A stretch of 17,239 nucleotides of DNA, from the NCBI GenBank assembly GCA_036260415.1, contig DASZZX010000297.1, forward strand, positions 1-17,239, in the 5' to 3' direction. This stretch comes from DASZZX01 sp036260415. GTDB lineage: Bacteria; Actinomycetota; Nitriliruptoria; Nitriliruptorales; JAHWKO01. The notes under the pieces were generated by a model. It saw only the letters and a list, made by a program, of their open reading frames with translations, ran no database searches and was not told where the DNA came from. The first letter of the stretch is position 1. Every line of letters starts with the position of its first letter. Positions 6,949 through 13,745 of the stretch are shown in pieces. The translations under genes were made by a program, and so were the position numbers.

Positions 6949-8220
6949 GCGCTGACAGCCCGCGCAGCAGCGAGAGGACCGCACGGGCGAGCCGTCGCCT
7001 TGCGGGCGCCGTCCACCATCCGCGCATGTGCTCGGCGGCGGCCGGTAGACACCGATCGCGTTCGTGGGGTACGGGTGGTCCGTGTCGGTGATGGCGCTGA
7101 TCGGTTCGTCGCGTCGCACGATGTCGGCGAGCCCGGCGATCACCTCACCCGCCTTTGGCGCGACGACGGTCGCGCCACCGCAGCCGGCCGCGTCATCACC
7201 GAGGAGGCGGATGAAGCCGTCAGGCTCCCGTCGGTCAACGCCCGGTCGACCCGACCGAGCGGGAGATCCACCACCTCGATCTCCTGCCCGAACCGGCTGC
7301 ACGCCTGCCGCAACGTCATGCCGGCCCGGGCCACCTCCGGGTCGGTGAACGTGACCCATGGCATGGCCTGGTGCGCGACCTTCTGGCGGGTGAGGAAGAG
7401 AGCGTTCACCGTCGCGGTCACGCCGTGCGCGGCGGCGACGTGGGTGAACGGCAGGATGCCGGTCACGTCGCCCGCGGCGTAGACACCGTCGCAGCTGGTG
7501 CGGAGCGTGGGTCGACGGCGACGGTGCCGTCCGCCCGCGTGGACGCCGGCCGACCCCAGCCCCAGGTCGTCGCTGTTCGGCCGACGGCCGGTGGCGGCGA
7601 TGATGCGACCGGTGGTGATCACGTCCCCCGCTGCGGTCGCCACGACCCAGCCGTCGGCGGTCTCGCGGACCGCGGTGACGCGGCTCGGTATTCGCATGTC
7701 GACGCCGTCACGTGTCAGTGCCGCCGTCACGATCCGGGAGGCATCCGGCTCTTCGTTGGCGAGGCAGCGCTCCGCTCCCGTCGAGGGGGGAGGACCGGCC
7801 GGGCCCCGGTCGCGAGCAGCGTCGCGCGTGTGCGGAGCACGCGGTCGCCGACGCGGACACTCCCGGCGCCGTCGAGACGACCGCGGCCGTGGACGACCTC
7901 GACGCCGGCGGCGCGCAAGCGCTCGGGGGAGTCGTGCGGCTCGATCCGGGCCTGCACCGTCCGGATCCGGTCGGCGACCGTGGCCAGGTCGACCAGCGGG
8001 TCGACGGGCGGTAGTCCGACCTCGTCAGCGGTCCGCATGCGGTGCGCCAAGTGCGCGGTGGCGAGGAGCGTCTTCCTCGGACGCACCCGGTCCACAGGCA
8101 CTCGCCTCCCGTCCGGGCCTGCTCCACAAGCGCGACCCGCGCCCCGACGGCAGCGGCGGTTTGTGCGGCGACGAGCCCGGCCGTTCCCCCACCGAGCACG
8201 ACCAGATCGAAATGGGTCAC
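6941..8220 (-). pseudogene. FAD-dependent pyridine nucleotide-disulfide oxidoreductase (mercuric-reductase type), broken
   Basis: Joined across frames, this is a flavin disulfide reductase: THFDLVVLGGGTAGLVAAQ (FAD site), redox motif GECLWTGCVPRKTLLA (CX4C), LLATGARPVLPP, ERCLANEEPDASRIV, IIAATGRRPNSDDLGLG, CDGVYAAGDVTG (second FAD motif), PWVTFTDPEVARAGMT and the C-terminal HPYPTNA with tail YRAAAEHMRGWW. Start GTG 8220 has GGAGGG five bases upstream. Breaks lie near 8079 (CCC to CC restores VPRK), 7785-7790 (C/G run plus loss of the NAD(P)-binding domain), a short excursion 7511-7533, 7227 and 7042. The stop at 6941-6943 lies in the displaced inverted fragment. If repaired it would lack an NAD(P) site, so as sequenced it cannot be a normal enzyme. 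The neighbours suggest a role reducing the adjacent selenoprotein. Confidence 0.75.
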
Positions 8221-8410
8221 GCCGACCCTCCCTGGTGGGACGGCCAGCGGTCGCGGGATGCGATGCGGATCCTCTCGCCGGCCCTGGGGCGGCCTCGGCG
8301 GCGACGTGGGCATCGAAGGCGTGGTGGCCAACGCCGAAGCGCACCGGTGGAGGGGTCCCGCTGGCGACGATGCCGCTGATCCGGCGGTCCCTGAGACGCG
8401 CGACAGCCAT
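8217..8410 (-). pseudogene. Small conserved-looking protein, one frame break
   Basis: ATG 8410 follows the upstream stop by eight bases and has GAGG five bases before it. It begins MAVARLRDRRISGIVASGTP and continues PPVRFGVGHHAFDAHVAAEA. One missing G near 8282-8289 (GGGG read as GGG) would carry it into the frame AGERIRIASRDRWPSHQGGS, whose stop overlaps the oxidoreductase start as GTGA (8217-8220). The repaired protein is about 64 residues, with no signal peptide or Cys. I do not recognise the family. The precise overlap at both ends argues that it is a real operon member. Confidence 0.5.
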
Positions 8411-8417
8411 GTGATCC

Positions 8418-8966
8418 TCAGCGGAGGTCGGCGACGGTGGCGATCAGCTCACCGACCGGGGGCCGGTCGTCGCGGTTCTGCGGACGGGCGTACGCCACGG
8501 TTCCGTCCGGGGCGACGACGAAGTCGCCACCCATCTGGAGGGTGTCCTCGCCCGTGGAACGCAGGCGTTCGCCGCCCAGGAGCAGCCGCCCGTATTGCCA
8601 CCAGACGCGGGGGTCCAGCCAGACCACTCGCCACGGCACACGGCGCAGGCCCCAGGCGCGGTACGCGCGACGGTCACGGTCCACCGCGAACGGGAAGATG
8701 AGGTCGACGTCGCGGAGCATCAGCCTGCGCAGCCGCTCGGGTTCGTCGAACCCGACGAACACGGCGGTCGCGTCGAGGCCTTCGATCCGTTCACGGCGTT
8801 CGTGCACCTTCACGAGATGCGCGTGGCAGATCAGTCAGCCAGCGTGACGGAGGAAGGACACGATCACTGCGCGTCCCACCTGGTCGGCGAGACGGAAGCG
8901 CCCCCCGTCGATGGTCGTTAGGTCGAGATCGGGTGCGGGACTCCCGACCGTCGGTGCGTTGGTCAC
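8418..8966 (-). CDS. Selenocysteine-containing AhpC/TSA-like (peroxiredoxin-like) protein
   Basis: A 182-residue thioredoxin-fold protein if TGA 8835-8837 is read as selenocysteine. GTG 8966 has AAGGAG six bases upstream. The first part, PTVGSPAPDLDLTTIDGGRF and VGRAVIVSFLRHAG, is the typical AhpC/TSA-like start; the family then has CxxC, here Sec44-L-I-Cys47 followed by HAHLVKVHERRERI. The rest (ATAVFVGFDEPERLRRL, FAVDRDRRAYRAWGL, GGDFVVAPDGTVAYARP, VGELIATVADL) completes the fold in the same frame. Nothing but the TGA interrupts it. A hairpin with GGU in its loop follows at SECIS spacing. Predicted role: thiol-dependent reduction of peroxides or disulfides in the cytosol. It lies within a minus-strand run with a second predicted selenoprotein and a disulfide reductase. 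Without recoding only the 131-residue C-terminal part from GTG 8813 would be called. Confidence 0.8.
8792..8837 (-). promoter_or_regulatory. Bacterial SECIS candidate of the AhpC-like gene
   Basis: Downstream of the UGA (8837-8835), UCGUG (8815-8811) pairs perfectly with CACGA (8804-8800) around the loop AAGGUG, and CACG (8825-8822) pairs with CGUG (8795-8792) as an outer stem with two more pairs between. The GGU in the apical loop starts 26 bases after the UGA, within the spacing known for bacterial SECIS elements. Confidence 0.6.
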
Positions 8967-8982
8967 CTCTGACTCCTTCGTC

Positions 8983-9123
8983 TCAGGCGGGTCGGTGGGC
9001 CTCGGCGGCCGGCGGCGAACACGGCGAACGACGGGAACGGGGGTGTGTCGCCCGCTCTCGCAGGCAGCCCGCCGCGGGGCCGGCGCCTTCCTTCGCCGGC
9101 ATCGTGCCGCGCCGACGTGCCAT
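8983..9123 (-). CDS. Possible 46-residue peptide overlapping the GrdB-like stop
   Basis: ATG 9123-9121 overlaps the stop of the GrdB-like gene (TGATG), with GAGG four bases upstream, a typical coupled arrangement. The product begins MARRRGTMPAKEGAGPAAG and is Arg/Pro-rich with two Cys. I recognise no family, and in DNA this GC-rich chance frames are common, so this is only a weak call. If it is not a gene, 8967-9122 is an ordinary spacer ending in the ribosome site of the next gene. Confidence 0.25.
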   Translation of the reverse strand: MARRRGTMPAKEGAGPAAGCLRERATHPRSRRSPCSPPAAEAHRPA

Positions 9124-10115
9124 CAGTCCTCGCCCGGCGAACGCTCGCCCGGCGAACGCTCGCCCGGCCAAGCCGGGGTCGTGGGACGCAGCTCGACCAA
9201 CGTCCCCGGGGAGGTCGCGGTCTCGAGCAGACCGAGGGCGGCGGCGGTGACCTCACGCTGCCGCCGTCGCGCTCCCGGCGGTCCGAGCGTGCGCCCCATG
9301 AGGTGGGGTGTGACGAGCGTTCGAGGGAGCGTCATCGCCTCGGCGACGTGGCGGAAGGCGCGGATGAACACCGCGACCGACGGGAGACCCGCATCCTCCA
9401 ACGCGCGCGCGACGTGCCCGACCGACACGTGGCACACCGGTCAGGTCGCAACCAGCAGGCAGACGTCGACGCCCTCGGCGACGAGTTCCTGCGCCCAGCG
9501 GGGCGCGACCTCGTTGCGAAGCTCCAGCTGCGACGCCGCTCCGACGAAGCCGTAGTGCGTGGAGGCGAGCCCGCCCACGATGCCATCAGCCGCGAGCCCG
9601 CGCAGGGCGTCGATCGGGAAGACCGAGTTCACGTCACGGCGAGCACCCCGGACGTCGTAGCCGGGATGCCGGACCCGGAGATCACCGGATGGTGTGTCGC
9701 CCGGTATCAGCGAGAGCTTCGGCGGCTCGCGGAGGTACTCGTCGATCCGCGATTCCGCCTCCTCCTGGGTCTCACCCCCCATCGGATCGTCGTCCTCGAC
9801 GAAGACGCCTCCCGCACCGACGAGCGTGACCGTCATCTCCTCCAGCGGCCGATCCGGGGCCACGAAGGGTCCGCTGTCGTAGCGGTACTTCGGCTCACGG
9901 TCGTACGCGCGCACCTGCCAGTCGAAGACCAGTTCGCGGACGGCGTCGTACTCGCCGGTGTCGAACACGTCGCCGAGCTTCACGAGGAGCTGGCGAAGGA
10001 ACTCGGCGCCGTCCGCGTCGGAGAGTCTCGCGAGGAACTTGAAGTGGAGGTCGCTCCGCGATCCGTAGTGGAAGGATCGGCGGAACTGCTCGAACGTCTG
10101 ACCATCGCCGTTCAC
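9123..10115 (-). CDS. GrdB-like selenoprotein (glycine/sarcosine/betaine reductase component B family)
   Basis: A 330-residue protein if TGA 9441-9443 is read as selenocysteine. It matches the family often labelled reductase selenoprotein B: TFEQFRRSFHYGSRSDLHFK near the start, LGDVFDTGEYDAVRELVFDW, MTVTLVGAGGVFVEDDDP, LRVRHPGYDVRGA, VFPIDALRGLAADGIVGGLA, HYGFVGAASQLELR and GVDVCLLVAT, then Sec225-P-V-Cys228 and HVSVGHVARALEDAGLPSV. Family members carry CPxC or UPxC at that point. GTG 10115 is chosen from the family start; AGGGG lies about seven bases upstream. No GrdA, GrdC, GrdD or GrdE is nearby, so a classical glycine reductase is unlikely; the function of the free-standing family is unknown to me. 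The tail carries a short GERSP repeat. Without recoding it would be split into two fragments. Confidence 0.8.
9130..9174. repeat. 15-base tandem repeat in the 3' end of the GrdB-like gene
   Basis: TCGCCCGGCGAACGC occurs twice exactly (9130-9144, 9145-9159), with a degenerate third copy to 9174. It encodes GERSP repeats at the extreme C-terminus and probably arose by slippage; the unit of five codons keeps the frame. Confidence 0.85.
9414..9443 (-). promoter_or_regulatory. Bacterial SECIS candidate of the GrdB-like gene
   Basis: After UGA (9443-9441), GUGCC (9435-9431) pairs with GGCAC (9418-9414); past a bulged A, CG (9429-9428) pairs with CG (9420-9419), leaving the loop UGUCGGU. The GGU starts 17 bases after the UGA, almost the same spacing as in the E. 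coli fdhF SECIS. An alternative stem ACGUG/CACGU with loop UCGGUCGGG is also possible. Confidence 0.6.
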
Positions 10116-10234
10116 GGGCCGCCCCTGTCGGTCGTCGAACCGTCGTCCGCGGTCCCCTGCCCCCGAGGCAACGCGAGCGGGACCGTCTGTCATCCGCGGC
10201 GAGTGCGCCGAAAGACGCGGCAACGCGGGGAGCC

Positions 10235-10450
10235 CTACCGGGCGTCTTCGCTGGGTGACGACCGCTCTCCGGGCCGGGTGGCGTAGCGGGCGGCGAACTC
10301 GGACGGGGTCATCTCCGGACCGGAGGGCTGGCTGCGCTCGACGCATGCCTCGTGGAGCCAGCCGGCCACTCGCGTTGAGCGGCCGATCGGCTCCCCAACG
10401 GCGATCTGCTGGCCGCAGTAGCCACAACGGCTGGCGAACCTGGCCCTCAT
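10235..10450 (-). CDS. Small zinc-ribbon protein
   Basis: A 71-residue protein starting at ATG 10450, with AGAGGG about five bases upstream. It has one recognisable element: CGYCGQQIAVGEPI followed by WLHEACV, giving a Cys-x2-Cys...His-x2-Cys zinc site (residues 9-37) of the kind found in PARP-type or DksA-like small fingers. The C-terminal part (MTPSEFAARYATRPGERSS) is polar and probably helical. Function is unknown; nucleic-acid or protein binding would be usual for such a fold. It lies 119 bases upstream of the GrdB-like gene on the same strand and may be the first gene of that run, or separate. Confidence 0.7.
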   Translation of the reverse strand: MRARFASRCGYCGQQIAVGEPIGRSTRVAGWLHEACVERSQPSGPEMTPSEFAARYATRPGERSSPSEDAR

Positions 10451-10518
10451 CTCATCCCTCTCGCGGTCGGCGCCTCGGACTGAGCCGGTCGGGGTGAGAC
10501 CACCGTACGCGGTCGGCG

Positions 10519-10530
10519 AGGTGCGCACCT
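10519..10530. promoter_or_regulatory. 12-base palindrome in a divergent gap
   Basis: AGGTGCGCACCT is a perfect palindrome about 70 bases upstream of the zinc-ribbon start, in the 279-base gap between two divergent genes (10451-10729). It is a candidate operator. The rest of the gap holds no clear promoter box or gene. Confidence 0.3.
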
Positions 10531-10729
10531 TCCCTGTGTCCGACGTGACCCGCAGCTGCTCCCCGCCAGCGGGCGCTGGACGGAAGGGCCCCGTTCTCCC
10601 TCCGACGATCCTCCCTCTGACCGGGGTGGAATGGGGAGGCCCACTGGCGGGTTCCGTCGCCGTCGGGGCATCTGCGGTGACGCCGGTGGGTGGCGTCCCC
10701 GCGTCATGGCTACAGAGAGAGGGAAGCCG

Positions 10730-11176
10730 ATGGAGACCAGACAGCTGCTCGCAGGCGTGGTCGGCGGCATCGCCGGTGGCATCGCGTTCGGCGCGATGAT
10801 GCACATGCAACAGATGATGGGCATGATCGCCGGACTCGCCGGAGCCGAAGGCGCCGGGGTGGGGTGGGTCGTTCATCTCGTCATCTCGGCCGTGATCGGG
10901 CTTGGTTTCGCGGTCACGTTGGGACGTGCCGTGACCGGCTGGGCGGCCGGCGCAGGGGCGGGGCTCGCCTACGGGGCGGTCTGGTGGGTGCTCGGACCGC
11001 TCGTCATCATGCCGGCCTGGATGGGGATGCCGCTGTTGCAGATCGGTGAGACGGCGTTGAAGAGCCTGGTCGGTCACCTCGTCTACGGGATCGTGCTCGG
11101 TCTCGTCTTCGCCGCAGCGACCCTGGAAGTGAGGTCGACCGGAACCACGCGTGGACGGACGGCCACTTCACGGTGA
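10730..11176 (+). CDS. Four-helix membrane protein of unknown function
   Basis: A 148-residue integral membrane protein. ATG 10730 is chosen because the purine run GAGAGAGGGAAG ends just upstream; ATG 10706 would precede that site. Predicted helices: LLAGVVGGIAGGIAFGAMM, GWVVHLVISAVIGLGFAV, TGWAAGAGAGLAYGAVWWVL through PLVIMPAW, and SLVGHLVYGIVLGLVFAA. The first helix ends in a Met/His/Gln-rich stretch (MMHMQQMMGM), and conserved-looking His residues lie in helices 2 and 4, so metal contact is conceivable but unproven. It resembles small DUF membrane proteins of actinobacteria (DUF6789-like by memory). The gene stands alone, divergent from the zinc-ribbon gene. Confidence 0.7.
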   Translation: METRQLLAGVVGGIAGGIAFGAMMHMQQMMGMIAGLAGAEGAGVGWVVHLVISAVIGLGFAVTLGRAVTGWAAGAGAGLAYGAVWWVLGPLVIMPAWMGMPLLQIGETALKSLVGHLVYGIVLGLVFAAATLEVRSTGTTRGRTATSR

Positions 11177-11197
11177 GTCCGCCGCCGTCCCACGCGT
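11147..11197. terminator. Inverted repeat spanning the membrane-protein stop
   Basis: ACGCGTGGACGG (11147-11158) and CCGTCCCACGCGT (11185-11197) are complementary except for one unpaired C, with a 26-base loop that contains the stop codon. It could be a termination or mRNA-stabilising hairpin. The left arm also lies in a 10-base palindrome (CCACGCGTGG). No T-tract follows. Confidence 0.35.
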
Positions 11198-11318
11198 GCG
11201 CGTGCGTCGGCCACGCCGGGCGCCGCGGCAGAGACTGCCGGGCGAGGTGCGTTCTGCGCGTCGCGAGGGAGGGGGCACGACCCGCGAGGGTCACAGCGCG
11301 CTCACCGGGAGACGCCCC

Positions 11319-12074
11319 TTGAGGATCGAAATCACCGACGATGCTGCGGTGACGGCGAGACGAGCGGCGTTGCACGTGGCTCAGTCCGCCCAACACGCCG
11401 TCGCCGAACGCGGGCGGTTCACGGTGGCCTTCAGCGGGGGCAGCACCCCGGCAGGCATGTTCGATGAACTGGTCGACCACGATCTGCCCTGGCCCCGCGT
11501 GCACGTCCTGCAGGTCGACGAACGCGCGGCCCCCGACGGTCACGGCGACCGCAACCTGACGCTGCTCCGCCAGCGTCTGCTCGACCGTGTGCCGGTGCCG
11601 TCCGACAACGTCCACCCCATGGCGGCAACCGACGACGACCTCGAGCGGGCCGCCCGCCAGTACGCCGACACGCTGCGGACGACGTGCGGTGACCCGCCGG
11701 TGCTCGACCTCGTTCATCTCGGGCTCGGAACGGACGGTCACACGGCCTCGCTGATCCTGGGGGACCCGGTCCTCGACGTCGACGACCGTGATGTCGCCGC
11801 CACGGGCCCCTACCGGGGCTGGCGGCGCCTGACCCTGACGCTGCCCGTCATCGACCGTGCCCGCCGGATCCTGTGGCTGGTGGCGGGCGCCGAGAAGGCG
11901 CCCGCCGTGCGACGACTGGTCGATGCTGATGCCTCCATCCCCGCCGCTCGCGTGTCACCCGGGCGTGCCATCCTGCTGGTCGACACGGCGGCCGCAGCGA
12001 CCATCGGGGCGACCCGCACAGCGCCGGACAGCCTGCACGCTGGCGACCGCCAGCCACCAGGCGACCGGCCCTGA
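11319..12074 (+). CDS. pgl: 6-phosphogluconolactonase
   Basis: A 251-residue enzyme of the oxidative pentose phosphate pathway that hydrolyses 6-phosphogluconolactone to 6-phosphogluconate in the cytosol. Family signatures are all present: FTVAFSGGSTPAGMFDEL (phosphate-binding loop, residues about 33-50), VHVLQVDERAAP, NLTLLRQRLLDRVP, the signature DLVHLGLGTDGHTASLILGD with the catalytic His, and the closing ARRILWLVAGAEKAPAVRRL. The start is taken as TTG 11319, with GGGAG (11307-11311) seven bases upstream; no better start gives the family N-terminus. The tail after TAAAATIGA is Pro/Arg-rich and not conserved. Usual partners (zwf, gnd, opcA, tal) are not in the window, so it is orphaned here. 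Confidence 0.9.
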   Translation: MRIEITDDAAVTARRAALHVAQSAQHAVAERGRFTVAFSGGSTPAGMFDELVDHDLPWPRVHVLQVDERAAPDGHGDRNLTLLRQRLLDRVPVPSDNVHPMAATDDDLERAARQYADTLRTTCGDPPVLDLVHLGLGTDGHTASLILGDPVLDVDDRDVAATGPYRGWRRLTLTLPVIDRARRILWLVAGAEKAPAVRRLVDADASIPAARVSPGRAILLVDTAAAATIGATRTAPDSLHAGDRQPPGDRP

Positions 12075-12122
12075 TCCGCGGCTGTGGGTGGCCGTGTCCG
12101 CACCGGAGCTGCGACGGGTGCC

Positions 12123-12950
12123 CTACGCGGCGTGCTCTCGGAGGAAGGGTCACCGCCGCGAACAGCGGTCCCGGATCCTCGACGCACGCGAAGTCGCTCG
12201 CGTCGGGGAGGAGGGCGAGTTGCGCGCCCGGGATGCGGTCGGCGAGCAACCGGGCCCAGTTGGCGGGGATGGGCTCGAGCTCGCCGTGGACCACGAGCGT
12301 GGGGCAGTGGACGCGTCCCATGGCGGTCTCGGGGTCGTGCTCGGGGAGGTCCCGTCAGTGGTCGGTTCCGCCCCCAGATGTGTTGCGCCGTGTTGCGGTC
12401 GAAGTCGAGTTGCAGCCTTGCTGCGTTGACCCGATCGGGGAAGAAGGGCAGGTGTGGCAGGCGGTAGTAGTGCTCCATCGCCGCGGGCTCGCGTCGGCGC
12501 ACCTCCTCCGACCCCTCCAACCTGCGGAGTTGTTCGGCATCAGCCGGGAGAAGCGGCGGCTGAACTCCTGCTCGAAAGGCTCCCCCGTGCTCAGGCGGGA
12601 ACGGTGGGGCGGTGCTGGCCAGCACCAGGGAGGACATCCGGTCCGGGTGGTCGGCTGCGTACGGCATCGCGACGAGGGCTCGAAGGAGTGGCCCACGAGG
12701 CTGGCACGCTCCAGCCCAGGCTCTCCCGTCGCCCGTCCAGGTCCTCCAGATGGGGGATGAAGGTCATGTCCTCCGTGTCGATCGGCCCTGAGCTGCCGGC
12801 GCCACGCTGGTCGTAGTAGATCAGCCGGAAGTCCTCGCCTAGCCGGTCCATCCCAGAACGCAGGCACCGGTGGCCGAGCCCGGGCCCTCCTGGCTCAACC
12901 ATCACATCGGTGCTGTGTCGGGTTGGGGGCGACGAGGCCGGCGCCGCCAC
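12123..12950 (-). pseudogene. Proline-iminopeptidase-like alpha/beta hydrolase, degraded
   Basis: Stitched frames give one alpha/beta hydrolase: EPGGPGLGHRCLRSGMDRLG, FRLIYYDQRGAGSS, LERASLVGHSFGALVAMPYA, SSLVLASTAPP, a cap region, VHCPTLVVHGELEPIPANWA and LFAAVT-PFLREHAA with stop at 12123-12125. Breaks: near 12706 (GGGG as GGG), near 12691 (GG as G), near 12352 and near 12147 (one extra or two missing bases). Substitutions also spoil it: the usual HGGPG has Pro for His, and the segment that should carry the catalytic His reads DASDFACVEDP. That favours real decay over simple read errors. It begins five bases after the DUF998 stop without a visible ribosome site, and its N-terminal strand region seems missing. 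Confidence 0.7.
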
Positions 12951-12964
12951 GTGTTCACGTGGCG
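12945..12964. promoter_or_regulatory. CACGTG inverted repeat at the DUF998 stop
   Basis: CGCCACGTG, spacer TT, CACGTGGCG: nine-base arms with a two-base spacer, overlapping the DUF998 stop and the start of the degraded hydrolase. The loop is too short for an RNA hairpin without opening, so a protein-binding site is more likely than a terminator. Confidence 0.35.
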
Positions 12965-13662
12965 CGGCCGGTGGCGTCCGAGCGGAGTCGCGCTCCGACG
13001 AGGACGAACCAGGTCGCGAACGTCACGAGCAGCAGGCGTTGCGCGATACCGGCCCCGGTGGTGGTTGCGGCCGCGAGACCGCCGCCGACGAACTCGACCA
13101 TCAGCAGGAGCGCGAGCGGCCAGGCGATGCGGTGGACCGGTCGCCACCTCGCGTCGTGCTGTAGCCGGCGTGACACCAGGCTCACGCCGACGATCAGGGA
13201 CAGGAACGTGAGCGGACCGTTGATGGCGTGGACGGTCCCCGCCACGGTCGGTGGGGCCCCATCCAGGTCGATCGGGAACGCCGCGGCGACGACGAGGCCG
13301 ATGCCGAACGCACCCAAGGCTGCGACGCCGAGCCGGGAGCGAGCGGCTCCGGTCAGGTCGCGATGCAGGCCGATGACCAGCGCCCACGTCGCCGCGCTCA
13401 GCGAGAGGAAGGCGGCGGTCATGAGCCAGCCGAACGGTCCGACGGCGTACTCGCTGGTCGGTCGCTGGATGGGATCGACGTCGGGACGCAGCAGGTGCAG
13501 CACGCCGATGAGCACGACGAAGGATGCTGTCGCCGCGATCGCGACATCTCCCAGTCGCGCGACCGCTGCTCCTGCTCGCCGACGACGACCGGCAGGGCCC
13601 GGCGGGTGACGGTCTGCCCGCCCCGCAGGCCTGCCGACATCGATCGCACCGTGACCAGACAT
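12955..13662 (-). CDS. DUF998-family membrane protein
   Basis: A 235-residue protein with six predicted membrane helices (about residues 40-58, 77-97, 110-128, 138-162, 176-197, 201-221 by eye). The DUF998 signature is clear between helices 1 and 2: LHLLRPDVDPIQRPTSEYAV then GPFGWLMT. A Pro/Arg-rich cytosolic leader of about 35 residues precedes helix 1. ATG 13662 has GGGAGGAG about six bases upstream. Family function is unknown. It follows the HxlR-oxidase fusion by 65 bases on the same strand, and two GTGAAC sites lie between them, so it may be controlled by that protein. Confidence 0.85.
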   Translation of the reverse strand: MSGHGAIDVGRPAGRADRHPPGPAGRRRRAGAAVARLGDVAIAATASFVVLIGVLHLLRPDVDPIQRPTSEYAVGPFGWLMTAAFLSLSAATWALVIGLHRDLTGAARSRLGVAALGAFGIGLVVAAAFPIDLDGAPPTVAGTVHAINGPLTFLSLIVGVSLVSRRLQHDARWRPVHRIAWPLALLLMVEFVGGGLAAATTTGAGIAQRLLLVTFATWFVLVGARLRSDATGRAT

Positions 13663-13692
13663 GGCCGCTCCTCCCTCGCTCGGTGTCCCGAC

Positions 13693-13745
13693 GTGAACGT
13701 GGAGCAGGAGGAGGGGCCGCCGCTAGGTCAGGATGTGAACCTGGC
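13693..13745. promoter_or_regulatory. GTGAAC sites ahead of the DUF998 gene
   Basis: GTGAAC occurs at 13693-13698 and 13735-13740, 42 bases (four helical turns) apart. The second lies in a 17-base sequence (CAGGATGTGAACCTGGC, 13729-13745) that recurs exactly, inverted, at 15968-15984 upstream of the HxlR-oxidase gene. The copy overlaps the stop of that gene. Likely operator sites for the HxlR protein, by inference from placement. Confidence 0.45.

Noticed and set aside
6769..7020. Minus-strand frame ending in CDGYCELITPR
   Set aside because: It is antisense to the clear Rossmann motif on the plus strand, and the true C-terminus of the oxidoreductase (AAAEHMRGWWTAP) is in another frame.
6941..8220. 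Naming the oxidoreductase merA (mercury resistance)
   Set aside because: No MerT, MerP, MerR or N-terminal metal-binding domain is present, and the vicinal C-terminal Cys pair of MerA is not seen; the family is broad.
8835..8837. Treating the TGA as an ordinary stop in a pseudogene
   Set aside because: The frame is unbroken on both sides, the codon is exactly at the catalytic position, a SECIS-like hairpin follows, and a second gene nearby shows the same pattern.
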